NCBI GenBank assembly: GCA_035315345.1
Contig: DATFYA010000128.1
Coordinates: 1-38,653, forward strand
Direction: 5' to 3'
DNA length: 38,653 bases
Source: Candidatus Methylomirabilota bacterium
GTDB taxonomy: Bacteria; Methylomirabilota; Methylomirabilia; Rokubacteriales; CSP1-6
Below, in pieces: positions 29,731-37,896 of this stretch. Both the position numbers and the translations under genes were made by a program. Below the pieces are notes generated by a model, which had not been told where the DNA came from, ran no database searches, and saw only the letters and a program-made list of their open reading frames with translations. Position 1 is the stretch's first letter. Every line of letters starts with the position of its first letter.

Positions 29731-31239
29731 GTGAGCCGTCCCATGCGCCTGCTGCTTCTCTCCATGCCGGACTCCTTCGAGCACATGCCCTCGCTGGCCA
29801 TCCGGATGCCGAACGGGGCGCTGACGTCGATCGCGGGAAACGTCGATGCCCATCACGACGTGGCGGTCGCCGATCTCATCCTCGTCCAGACGCGGGTGCG
29901 GGAGACGGTGGAGCGCCTGGTGCGGCAGCGCGAGCCGGACGTGGTGGGCCTCTCGGTGATGACGTTCCAGCGACGCACCGCGCTGAAGCTCATCGCCCTG
30001 CTGCGCGAGCTGCGGCCGGCCGCCCGCATCGCGGTCGGAGGCTACGATCCGAGCCTGGCGCCCGACGCGTACACCACGGCCGGCGAGCCGCCCGACTTCC
30101 TGATCCGCGGCGAGGGGGAGTTCACGTTCCGGGAGCTGATCCAGGCCATCGAGGCCGGCGCCGGTTACCGGCACGTCGCGGGGCTCTCCTTCCGGACCGA
30201 GAGCGGCTTCTATCACAATCCCGATCGTGCGGTGACCGGTCTGGCCAGCGGCGAGCTGAAGCCTCCGAATCGGGCCGCGAGGGTCCTCACCGGGTACACG
30301 ATGGTCGGCCGGCAGGTCGACGTCGTGGAGACCTCCCGGGGCTGCACGTTCGATTGCAGCTTCTGCTCGATCATCGAGATGCGCGGCCGGAACTTCCACA
30401 CCTACACCTTCGATCGGGTGCTGGCCGACATTCGCGACGCACGGGCCCACGGCGCGCGGACCATCTTCCTGGTCGACGACAACATCACGCTGAACGTCCG
30501 GCGGTTCGAGGCCCTCTGCCGGGCCATCGTGGAGGCGGGCCTCGACGACCTCGAGTACATCGTGCAGGCCATGACCTCGGCCATCGCCAATCACGGAGCG
30601 ACGCTGGCGCCCTTGATGCGCCGGGCCGGCTTCCGCTACGTGTTCCTCGGGATCGAGAACGTCCTGGACGGCGATCTGGCGTTCCTGCGCGCGCGGGCCA
30701 AGAACACCGGGCGCGGAGGAGCCCGCGAGGCCGCGGATCACGCCACGATCCAGGCGATCGATCATCTCCACCGGCACAAGATGTACGTGGTGGGTGGGCT
30801 GATCGTGGGCAATCCCGACGATACCCGCGAGGCCATCGAGGCCAACCTGGCGTTCGCGCGCCGCTACGTGGACTATCCGTACATCCAGCACCCGACGCCC
30901 TATCCGCGAACGCCGATGGCGAAGGATTTTCGCGAGCGCGGCCTCATCGTCACCGAGGACGTGGCCGAGTACGACGGCACCACCGCGGTGGTGCGGAGCG
31001 AGCACCTCCCCGCCGAGGAGATCGAGTTCCTCCGATGGCGGGCGGAGCGGTGGATGAAGGTGCGCCATCTGCCCGCCGCCCTACGGCACAACCCGGGCTT
31101 CGCGATGCGCCATGGCCTTCGGATGCTGACGCACACCTTCCGGGGCTGCTCGCTCCGCTCGCTGGTGGGCCTCGAGAACGAGCGTCGGGCCTTCGCGCGC
31201 TACCGCGCCATCCGCCGGGCGGAGCGCGCGTATGTCTAG
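29731..31239 (+). CDS. B12-binding-domain radical SAM protein
   Basis: 502 residues from GTG 29731 (ATG 29743 would lose four residues). The N-terminal half (about 40-150) has the Rossmann-like cobalamin-binding fold of class B radical SAM enzymes (VVGLSVMTFQRRTALKLIA, RIAVGGYDPSLAPD, FLIRGEGE). The radical SAM core begins with SRGCTFDCSFCSI, cluster cysteines 205, 209 and 212, followed by FLVDDNITLN and YVFLGIEN. The C-terminal region (about 360-502) is a helical extension. Such enzymes methylate unreactive carbons or cyclise; the product here is unknown. It heads a probable operon with an RND transporter, suggesting the product is a lipid or secreted metabolite, as with the hopanoid methylases. 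Confidence 0.9.
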   Translation: MSRPMRLLLLSMPDSFEHMPSLAIRMPNGALTSIAGNVDAHHDVAVADLILVQTRVRETVERLVRQREPDVVGLSVMTFQRRTALKLIALLRELRPAARIAVGGYDPSLAPDAYTTAGEPPDFLIRGEGEFTFRELIQAIEAGAGYRHVAGLSFRTESGFYHNPDRAVTGLASGELKPPNRAARVLTGYTMVGRQVDVVETSRGCTFDCSFCSIIEMRGRNFHTYTFDRVLADIRDARAHGARTIFLVDDNITLNVRRFEALCRAIVEAGLDDLEYIVQAMTSAIANHGATLAPLMRRAGFRYVFLGIENVLDGDLAFLRARAKNTGRGGAREAADHATIQAIDHLHRHKMYVVGGLIVGNPDDTREAIEANLAFARRYVDYPYIQHPTPYPRTPMAKDFRERGLIVTEDVAEYDGTTAVVRSEHLPAEEIEFLRWRAERWMKVRHLPAALRHNPGFAMRHGLRMLTHTFRGCSLRSLVGLENERRAFARYRAIRRAERAYV

Positions 31240-31275
31240 CGCGCCCGGGTTCGGAGCGCCGGGTCGGCCGAGCGC

Positions 31276-34074
31276 ATGATCGCGCTCTTGCTCCGTCATC
31301 GCCGGCTGGCCCTCGCGGCCGTCGCGGCGGTGACGGTCCTGCTCGGCTGGGCCGCGCTCACCCTTCGGATCGACCCCGGCGTCGAGGCCATGATCCCGTC
31401 CGGCCCGGGCGATCTGGATCGCCTGCATCGATTCCAGTCGCTCTTCGGCTCCGACGAGATCGTCGTGGTCGCGTTCCATTCCGATCGGCTCTTCACGCGC
31501 GAGTCGCTCGAGCGGCTCGATCGACTCACCCGTCGCGTCGCCGCGCTGCCCCACGTCGCGCGCGTCCTGTCCCCGACCAGCGTGCGGGACCTGGACGGCG
31601 ACGAGCTGGGTCCGGTGCCGATCTACCCATACCAACAGGTGGTGGCCGGCAAGCTGGAGCCGGCCGCGCTGGGTGAGGAGCTGGGCTCTCATCCCATCTT
31701 CGGCGGCCTCCTGGTGGCGAAGGACGCCCGCACCGCCGCGCTCATCGTCGAGCTCGAGGAAGGGCCCGGCGACGCGGCCTGGCGCAGCCGGCTCGTGGCC
31801 GACCTGCGACGCCTGGGGGCGGAGTCCGGCCTCGGGCTCGCGACGTTCGTGGCGGGCATTCCCGTCGAGAAGGCGGACGTGGCCCGCTATATCGCTCGCG
31901 ATCAGGCGATCTTCGTCCCGCTGGTGTTCCTCATCCTGGCCGTGATGACCGCCATCCTCTATCGTCATCCGGTCGGCATGGTGGTGCCGCTGGCCACCGT
32001 CACGCTCGCCCTGGTCTGGGCCCTCGGCCTGTTCGGGCTGGCCGGCCGCGCCCTCAACCCGGTCACGTCGCTCATGACGCCGGTGATCCTCGTCATGTCG
32101 CTCGAGGGCACCATCCAGCTCCTCAATCAGTACCTGGCCGCGCGCGCGCAGGGGCTGGCCCGGCCGGTGGCCCTCGCCCAGGCACACGCTCGGATGCGCA
32201 CGCCGTGCTTCAACGCGGCGCTGACCGCGGCCATCGGGTTCCTCGCGCTCCTCGTGCTGCCGATCCCGGCCATTCGCGAGTTCGGCCTGTTCACCGCGAT
32301 CGGCATCATGCTGGGCTACGGACACACCATCGTGCTGACCCCCCTCCTGCTCGCCTCGCTGCCCGATCTGCCGGCGCGGGTCGTCCGCGCCTTCGAGGCG
32401 GGCCCGATCGAGCGCCGGCTCTGCTCCGTGGTGGCATGGGTGACGCGCCATCGGACCGCGACCGCACTCGCGGTGGGCGGACTGCTGGCGGTCTCGGTCG
32501 CCGGGCTGCTGCGGATCCACGTCGAGACCGATCTCGTGCGCTCCCTGCGCCACGCGAGCCCTCTGGCCGCGGCCACGCGATTCATCGACGCGAACCTGAC
32601 CGGGGTCAACGCGGTCGAGATCCTCGTGCCGACGCCGGCGCCTCCGGGCCCGGAGATCCTGGGCAAGGTGGCGCGGCTCGAGGCGGCCCTGCGGGACCTG
32701 CCGGACGTGCGGAAGGTGACCGGCCTTCCGGATCTGCTCGCGCGCGTCAACCGCGCCATGCACCGGGGCAACGACGCCTACGCGCGCCTGCCCGACGGGC
32801 CGGACGCGGAGACCGACATCGGCGATTTCATCGACGCCCTCCGGAAGGAAGCGCCCGCGGACCTCGAGCGATTCCTGGCGGACGGAGCGGAGGGCCGCGC
32901 GACCTTGCGGGTCAACGCGCGAGTGCCCGCCCTGGACACCGCGAGATCCCAGGCGCTCTTCCAGCGCATCCACGACGTCGCCGAGCAGGTCGGCCTCGCC
33001 GACGTCGGCCTCACCGGCAACTTCGTCGTCTTCTCCAACATGTCCACGACCCTGGTGCGCCACCAGGTCCACGGGCTCGCCATCGCGCTCGTGCTCATCC
33101 TCACGGTGATGGCCATCCAGTTCCGGTCCATCCGGCTGGGCGCGCTGTGCGCGATCCCCAACGGGGCGCCGGTCCTCATGGTCTACGGCCTCATGGGCTG
33201 GAGCGGCATCGCGCTGTCGGTGCCCACCGCCATGATCGCCAGCGTGGTGATCGGCACCATCGTGGACAACTCGATCTACCTGCTGGCCCCGTTCCGGGAC
33301 GCGTTCCGACAGGAGGCCGACTACGTGGCCGCGTTGATGGACATGGTGCGGTCCTCCGGCCGGGCGGTGGTGTTCTCGACCGTCACCCTCGCGGTCGGCT
33401 TCTGGGTCGGAATCTTCAGTTCGTTCGTCCCGACCGTGCACTTCGCGATCCTGGCCGGCGCCGCCTTCCTGCTCGGCCTGATCAGCCAGTTCGTGCTCCT
33501 GCCGCTGATGCTGGTGCTGCTCCAGCCGCTGGGGCGGCCGCTCACCCGACTCGTCGCGCCGCGGGCGGGCGTGCTCGTGGCGCTCATCGGCGTCACCGCG
33601 GTGCTCGCGCCCCCGGGCGCGGGGGCGCAGGACGGGAAGGAGATCCTCCTCAAGGATCAGTACAGCAAGGTGGACGGGCCGGCGCGCCATCGCGGCGAGG
33701 CGATGCTGTTGATCTACGGCAAGGTCGACGGCATGCGCCGGATGAAAGGATGGGAGGACCGGATCCGCAGGGAGATCCCCGGGACGCTGGTCATCCTCCG
33801 CGGCCTCGACGCCCGCAGCGCCCGCGGCCAGAAGACGGAGACCGAGGTCAACGACCGGCTCCAGCTCAACGTGCCGCCGGAGATCTCCCTCCTGCTCGAC
33901 TGGAACGGCGATCTCGTCCGCGCCTTCCGCCTGCCGGATGCGGACGTCTCCGTCACCGTCGTCGACGCGAAGGGACACGGCTGCCGCTCGATCCCGGGCC
34001 CGGTCAACACGGAGACGTTCGAGCAGATGCGGGCCCTGTTCGTGCAGGTGCGCAAGGCGGGTGCCTGCCCATGA
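31276..34074 (+). CDS. RND/MMPL-family transporter with fused C-terminal periplasmic domain
   Basis: 932 residues. The RND/MMPL plan is clear: TM1 (about 9-29), a periplasmic porter domain (about 30-205), five clustered helices (about 208-375), TM7 (about 395-412), a second porter domain and a last helix cluster (about 595-755). Single-polypeptide, hopanoid or lipid-type exporters (HpnN-like) share it. After the last helix comes LVALIGVTAVLAPPGAGAQ, which looks like a signal-peptide-type segment, then about 150 extra residues with a thioredoxin-like pattern (LLIYGKVDGMRRMKGW, SLLLDWNGDLVRAFRLPDA, VSVTVVDAKG) but no CxxC. The extension is unusual for this family. It starts 36 bases after the radical SAM gene. 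Confidence 0.88.
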   Translation: MIALLLRHRRLALAAVAAVTVLLGWAALTLRIDPGVEAMIPSGPGDLDRLHRFQSLFGSDEIVVVAFHSDRLFTRESLERLDRLTRRVAALPHVARVLSPTSVRDLDGDELGPVPIYPYQQVVAGKLEPAALGEELGSHPIFGGLLVAKDARTAALIVELEEGPGDAAWRSRLVADLRRLGAESGLGLATFVAGIPVEKADVARYIARDQAIFVPLVFLILAVMTAILYRHPVGMVVPLATVTLALVWALGLFGLAGRALNPVTSLMTPVILVMSLEGTIQLLNQYLAARAQGLARPVALAQAHARMRTPCFNAALTAAIGFLALLVLPIPAIREFGLFTAIGIMLGYGHTIVLTPLLLASLPDLPARVVRAFEAGPIERRLCSVVAWVTRHRTATALAVGGLLAVSVAGLLRIHVETDLVRSLRHASPLAAATRFIDANLTGVNAVEILVPTPAPPGPEILGKVARLEAALRDLPDVRKVTGLPDLLARVNRAMHRGNDAYARLPDGPDAETDIGDFIDALRKEAPADLERFLADGAEGRATLRVNARVPALDTARSQALFQRIHDVAEQVGLADVGLTGNFVVFSNMSTTLVRHQVHGLAIALVLILTVMAIQFRSIRLGALCAIPNGAPVLMVYGLMGWSGIALSVPTAMIASVVIGTIVDNSIYLLAPFRDAFRQEADYVAALMDMVRSSGRAVVFSTVTLAVGFWVGIFSSFVPTVHFAILAGAAFLLGLISQFVLLPLMLVLLQPLGRPLTRLVAPRAGVLVALIGVTAVLAPPGAGAQDGKEILLKDQYSKVDGPARHRGEAMLLIYGKVDGMRRMKGWEDRIRREIPGTLVILRGLDARSARGQKTETEVNDRLQLNVPPEISLLLDWNGDLVRAFRLPDADVSVTVVDAKGHGCRSIPGPVNTETFEQMRALFVQVRKAGACP

Positions 34075-34541
34075 GCCTCGCGTGGCGCGGTGGCCGGCCG
34101 AAGAATGCGCGCGGGCGTCGCGCCCTCGTGCAAATCACCATCGTGGCCGCCCTGTGCGCCTTCGCGGCTTCCCGGGCGGTGGGCTTCGACTCCCCCATCC
34201 TGTTTGCTCGCGGCGCCGGCGTCCCGGAGGTCGTGGAGCAGTTCGCGTGGCGGGTGATCGAGGAGCGGTGCGCCTACCAGGCATACGAGCGGCGGCAGCG
34301 CTCGTTCTGGGCCTACGACGTCGGCACGCGTGCCCTGGACGAGGGGCGGGCCTACTCGATCAAGATCGTGTCTGACGTGGCGTGGAAGAAGACGGAGCCG
34401 TCGGCCTACATCGAGATGACGATCGTTGCGGACGGGCGACTCCGACTCGTCGCTCTGGCGTCCTCGTTCATCGACTGCCGGCACTCGCCGATGACATCGG
34501 CCGTCCCGGGGGCCGACGCGCCCGTCGAAACTACCCGGTAA
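34071..34541 (+). CDS. Small exported protein of unknown function
   Basis: 156 residues; ATG 34071 overlaps the RND gene stop (ATGA), so it is translationally coupled. A basic N-terminus and one hydrophobic segment (about 19-38, VQITIVAALCAFAASRAVG) act as signal or anchor. The mature part has a Cys near residue 66 (EERCAYQAY) and another near 138 (FIDCRH), which could form a disulfide, plus aromatic-rich strands. No known family was recognised. It is likely a periplasmic partner of the transporter. Confidence 0.7.
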   Translation: MSLAWRGGRPKNARGRRALVQITIVAALCAFAASRAVGFDSPILFARGAGVPEVVEQFAWRVIEERCAYQAYERRQRSFWAYDVGTRALDEGRAYSIKIVSDVAWKKTEPSAYIEMTIVADGRLRLVALASSFIDCRHSPMTSAVPGADAPVETTR

Positions 34542-34663
34542 CATCGCCGCGGTCGTCGGTCCGTGGCCTTGCCGGTCGTGCGGGAGCGCGCTCGGCGCGT
34601 CCGACTCGCTCGAAAGGCCCCCTGGCACATCCGATGCTGCCTGCCTGTCAGAGGGGGATCGTC

Positions 34664-35272
34664 ATGACCATGACCTACAAGGCGCGCAGCTTTCCGCTCT
34701 CGAACCTCACCGGCATCTCGGACAAGACGCTCGAGATGCACTTCGGCCTCTACGAAGGCTACGTCAAGGAGACGAACCAGCTCACCGAGCGGCTGGCCGA
34801 GATGGCGAAGTCGGGCGAGGCGGCCAAGAATCCGGCCTACGCCGAGATGACCCGCCACCTGGGCTACGAGTACGGCGGCATGGTGCTGCACGAGTACTAC
34901 TTCGACAACCTGGCTCCGAAAGGCAAGGGCCGGCCGTCCGCCGACCTCACGCGGGCGCTCGAGGACAGCCACGGCGGCTTCGATGCCTGGAAGGCGGACT
35001 TTGTCGCCACCGGCGGTATGCGCGGAGTGGGCTGGGCCGTGTTGTTTCGCGATCCGCTCTCCGGCCGCATGACCAACCAGTGGATCACCCTCCACGAGCA
35101 AGGTGTCCCGGCCGGCTACCAGCCGATCCTGGTGATGGACGCCTGGGAGCACGCCTTCCTGCTCGACTACAAGCCCTCGGAGCGAAGCAAGTACATCGAG
35201 GCGTTCTTCGCCAACATCAACTGGGAGGAGGTGGGCGGCCGGGCGAAGCGCGCCTACCGGAACGGGGGATGA
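34664..35272 (+). CDS. Superoxide dismutase (Fe/Mn type)
   Basis: 202 residues from ATG 34664 with GAGGGGG upstream. It disproportionates superoxide using Fe or Mn. Metal ligands align as His26 (TLEMHFGLYEGYV), His76 (MVLHEYYFDNL), Asp159 and His163 (MDAWEHAFLLDY). The first-ligand helix lacks the His-rich HHxxHH of E. coli SodA and has the HFGLYEGYV variant seen in a sub-branch of the family. No signal peptide. The metal cannot be assigned by eye. Its stop overlaps the start of a 77-residue ORF. Confidence 0.93.
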   Translation: MTMTYKARSFPLSNLTGISDKTLEMHFGLYEGYVKETNQLTERLAEMAKSGEAAKNPAYAEMTRHLGYEYGGMVLHEYYFDNLAPKGKGRPSADLTRALEDSHGGFDAWKADFVATGGMRGVGWAVLFRDPLSGRMTNQWITLHEQGVPAGYQPILVMDAWEHAFLLDYKPSERSKYIEAFFANINWEEVGGRAKRAYRNGG

Positions 35273-35502
35273 AGATCCGTGTCGAGTCGAAGGATCACCA
35301 GATCGTGAGCCTGGAGCTGTCCGGCGAGTGGCGGACGGAGCCGGTGGATCTCCATTGCCTCGTGGGACCGACGGTCTCGTACCACTTCACGCCGGACGGC
35401 TTCTACGATCACGCCGAGCCCCGGCCGGATGTCCGCTCCACTCCGCCGGCGGGGATGGACGTGGGACCGGCCGAGGGAGGCGCCTGCGTTTCGAGCGGGT
35501 AG
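35269..35502 (+). CDS. Small protein coupled to superoxide dismutase
   Basis: 77 residues; ATG 35269 overlaps the sod stop (ATGA). Not recognised. The first half reads as beta strands (MKIRVESKDHQIVSLELSG, LVGPTVSYHFTPDGFYDH), the second half is a disordered Pro/Gly-rich tail. It has two Cys and three His, so metal binding is possible, perhaps as a SOD maturation factor. Inference from position only. Confidence 0.6.
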   Translation: MKIRVESKDHQIVSLELSGEWRTEPVDLHCLVGPTVSYHFTPDGFYDHAEPRPDVRSTPPAGMDVGPAEGGACVSSG

Positions 35503-35523
35503 GCCGGGGGCCCGCGCGGCGCG

Positions 35524-35546
35524 CCGGCCGTCACCGCCACGGCCGG
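35524..35546. terminator. Hairpin at the convergent junction before the PFKFB-like gene
   Basis: CCGGCCGT (35524-35531) and ACGGCCGG (35539-35546) form an 8-bp stem with a 7-base loop, between the convergent small ORF and the kinase/phosphatase gene. No T-tract; a bidirectional terminator is plausible only. Confidence 0.35.
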
Positions 35547-35581
35547 GACCGGCAGGGGATTCGGCAGCCGCGGCGGCCGGC

Positions 35582-36796
35582 CTACAGCGCGAAGCGCTCC
35601 TCGCGGTAGTCGTACTCGGTCGGGGTCAGCTGGATCACGGTGTGCAGGGGCACCGGAAGGTGAGGGCACTCGTCCTGCGGCTTGCCCATCAGGTAGCCGT
35701 ACAGCACGCGAATCACCGCGCGATGGGCCACGATCAGAACCGGTGACGATTGCCGCTCCAGCTCGACGATGACCGGCTCGAGCCGCTGGATGACGTCGGC
35801 GTAGGATTCGCCGCGCGGATAGCGGTAGCGGAACTTGTCCTGGGCGCGCGCCGCGAACTCGTCGGGCATCCGCGCGCGGATCTCCTCGTAGGTGAGCCCG
35901 TCGCAGATGCCCGCGTCGATCTCGTCGAGGGCGCGCCAGGTCCGCGGGACGACGCCCATGAGGGCCGCGGTGCCGACCGCGCGCTCCAGCGTGCTCGTCC
36001 ACACCGCGGGACGTGCGGTCCGCGCCTGCACGAAGGCGGCGAGCAGCGTGGCGTACTCCCGTCCGCGCCCGGTGAGGGCCGCATCGCCACCGATCCGCCC
36101 CGCGACGTTGAATACGCTCTCGCCGTGCCGGCTCAGCCAGATGGGGCGGTGGGTGGGCTTGATCTGCATCAGGAAGAAGACCAGCCGGGAGGGGAGATAG
36201 CCCTCGATGTGGCTCGTGACGACCTGCTGGCCCGCGTCGACCAGCTTGACGTAGCTGCCCTCGACGTCCGCCACCGGCACGTAGCTCCGCGCATACTGCG
36301 CGATGCGGGCCTGGAAGTCGCGGAACGCCTCGTCGGCGCGCACCCCCGCATAGTCCGGGAGGCCGAGCTTGTTCTGGCGGACGTTGGCCGCGATGATCGC
36401 GGGGTCGTCGCAGATCGTCTCCACGAAGAGGACCGACACGCCCGCCGCCGCGCATCGCTGCCGGATCCGCTCGCGGCGCGCCGGCTCGGCGTTGGTGGCG
36501 TCGTAGATGCCGACCTCGCCGCCCTTGCCGAGCCAGTCGAGCAGATCGTCCAGCGCGGCGGTGGCGAATCCCTCGCGCTCGCCGCGCGTGGCGATGTTGT
36601 CGGGCGCGAAGTAGGCCGCGGGCTGCTTCGCGCCGGCACGGGCCCGCCGGTAGTCGCCGACGTTGACCCAGAGCGTCCGGTATCCGAGCCAGGACAGGTA
36701 GCGCTGGAGCTTCCTCGCCACGAAGGTCTTGCCCCGGGCGGGCAGCCCCACCATGACCACGGCCAGCTTCGGGCTCGCGGCGCCGTCGGGACTCAT
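35582..36796 (-). CDS. Bifunctional 6-phosphofructo-2-kinase/fructose-2,6-bisphosphatase (PFKFB-like)
   Basis: 404 residues from the ATG before SPDGAASPK. The N-terminal kinase domain (about 10-215) has Walker A GLPARGKT (17-24), the VGDYRR segment, YDATNAEPARRERI and DYAGVRADEAFRDFQARIAQY. The C-terminal histidine-phosphatase domain (about 218-404) has RHGE at 223-226 (His224), GRIGGDAALTGRGREYA, Glu292 in EIDAGICDGLTYEEI, YRYPRGESYADVIQRLEPVI and His358. The order and even wording match animal and fungal PFKFB, which makes and destroys the glycolytic regulator fructose 2,6-bisphosphate. This fused enzyme is uncommon in bacteria. Both active sites look intact; the phosphatase may also act on other phosphosugars. 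Confidence 0.9.
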   Translation of the reverse strand: MSPDGAASPKLAVVMVGLPARGKTFVARKLQRYLSWLGYRTLWVNVGDYRRARAGAKQPAAYFAPDNIATRGEREGFATAALDDLLDWLGKGGEVGIYDATNAEPARRERIRQRCAAAGVSVLFVETICDDPAIIAANVRQNKLGLPDYAGVRADEAFRDFQARIAQYARSYVPVADVEGSYVKLVDAGQQVVTSHIEGYLPSRLVFFLMQIKPTHRPIWLSRHGESVFNVAGRIGGDAALTGRGREYATLLAAFVQARTARPAVWTSTLERAVGTAALMGVVPRTWRALDEIDAGICDGLTYEEIRARMPDEFAARAQDKFRYRYPRGESYADVIQRLEPVIVELERQSSPVLIVAHRAVIRVLYGYLMGKPQDECPHLPVPLHTVIQLTPTEYDYREERFAL

Positions 36797-36802
36797 GGGG
36801 CG

Positions 36803-36808
36803 AGTGTA
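36803..36808 (-). promoter_or_regulatory. Possible -10 box of the PFKFB-like gene
   Basis: On the minus strand TACACT ends 6 bases before the ATG at 36796, placing the expected transcription start at the ATG itself. No -35 hexamer was found. Confidence 0.35.
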
Positions 36809-36915
36809 CGCCGCGCCCGCCGGCGGTATCGCGGCCCAAGCGCCGAAGGCCGGGCGGGGCGCGCTTGACACCACCCGGACGTCGACGCATCCTGCCAGAC
36901 CAGAGGAGGGCCTCC

Positions 36916-37821
36916 ATGGAGCCGACAGTCACGCCGATCGACGCGACGCTGGGTGCGGTGGTCACCGACCTCGAGCTCGCCCGGATGGACGACGTGACGT
37001 GGAAGGCGGTGGAGCGGGCCTTCCACGAGCGCGCCCTCCTGATCTTTCCGGGCCAGCACCTGGCCGAGGAGGCACAGGTGGCGTTCGCCAATCGATTCGG
37101 GGACATCGAGCTACTGGCTGCGGATCCTGAGCAGAAGGCGGTGGCGATCAGCAACCGGAAGCCCGACGGCACGATCATGGGGCCGGACGAGCACCGCTAC
37201 AAGTCGCTGCGCGGCAACGAGGGCTGGCACACCGACAGCTCGTACATGCCGCTGGCCGCCAAGGCCTCCGTGCTCTCGGCCCAGGTGGTGCCGTCGGCGG
37301 GCGGCGAGACCGAGTGGGCCGACATGCGCGCGGCCTACGAGGCGCTGGACGAGGCCACGCGCCGGCGCGTCGCCGGCCTCTCCGCGCACCATTCGCTCTA
37401 TCACTCGCAAGCGAAGATCGGCCACATCGTCCAGACCGGAACGGGCTACGGCTTCCACACCAAGGGCGAGCCGCTCCGTTCCCTGGTGAAGGTTCATCCG
37501 GTCACCGGTCGTCCCGCGCTGTTCATCGGCCGCCACGCCCACGCCATCCCGGGTCTCGACGAGGCGGAATCGGAGAAGCTCCTGTCCGATCTGCTCGAGT
37601 TCGCCTGTCGGCCTCCGCGCACCTACGGACATCGGTGGCAGCCCGGCGACGTGGTGATCTGGGACAACCGGTGCGTGCTGCACCGGGCGCGGCCGTACGA
37701 TTACCGGCAGGCTCGCGTGATGCGCCACACGCGCGTGGCCGGGGATCCGGCGACCGAGCTGGCCCCGACCGACCGCGACGAGCGCGCCGCCGCGTACGAG
37801 CCGTCGCCCTCCAACCGCTGA
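36916..37821 (+). CDS. TauD/TfdA-family 2-oxoglutarate-dependent dioxygenase
   Basis: 301 residues from ATG 36916, preceded by GAGGAGGG at 36902-36909. The iron ligands are His105 and Asp107 (GWHTDSSYM) and His256 (NRCVLHRARPYDY), with Arg267 or Arg270 for 2-oxoglutarate; the N-terminal LLIFPGQHL and FANRFGDIE blocks are typical. Relatives hydroxylate taurine, 2,4-D or other small carboxylates and sulfonates, using Fe(II), O2 and 2-oxoglutarate. No transporter or pathway gene nearby fixes the substrate. Confidence 0.92.
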   Translation: MEPTVTPIDATLGAVVTDLELARMDDVTWKAVERAFHERALLIFPGQHLAEEAQVAFANRFGDIELLAADPEQKAVAISNRKPDGTIMGPDEHRYKSLRGNEGWHTDSSYMPLAAKASVLSAQVVPSAGGETEWADMRAAYEALDEATRRRVAGLSAHHSLYHSQAKIGHIVQTGTGYGFHTKGEPLRSLVKVHPVTGRPALFIGRHAHAIPGLDEAESEKLLSDLLEFACRPPRTYGHRWQPGDVVIWDNRCVLHRARPYDYRQARVMRHTRVAGDPATELAPTDRDERAAAYEPSPSNR

Positions 37822-37837
37822 GCCGGGCCCCACGCGC

Positions 37838-37868
37838 CACGGGCGCCGAGATGGGCTCGACGCCCGTG
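37838..37868. terminator. Hairpin at the convergent dioxygenase/PEP-CTERM junction
   Basis: CACGGGCG (37838-37845) and CGCCCGTG (37861-37868) form an 8-bp stem with a 15-base loop in the 75-base gap between convergent genes. It lacks a T-tract, so the role is uncertain. Confidence 0.3.
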
Positions 37869-37896
37869 AGGTGAAGGACGCGCTGGAGGCAATGGG

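Noticed and set aside
31081-33978. A 965-codon minus-strand open frame opposite the RND transporter
   Set aside because: Composition (Asp, His, Arg, Glu-rich without pattern) and position opposite a clear membrane protein mark it as a shadow frame.
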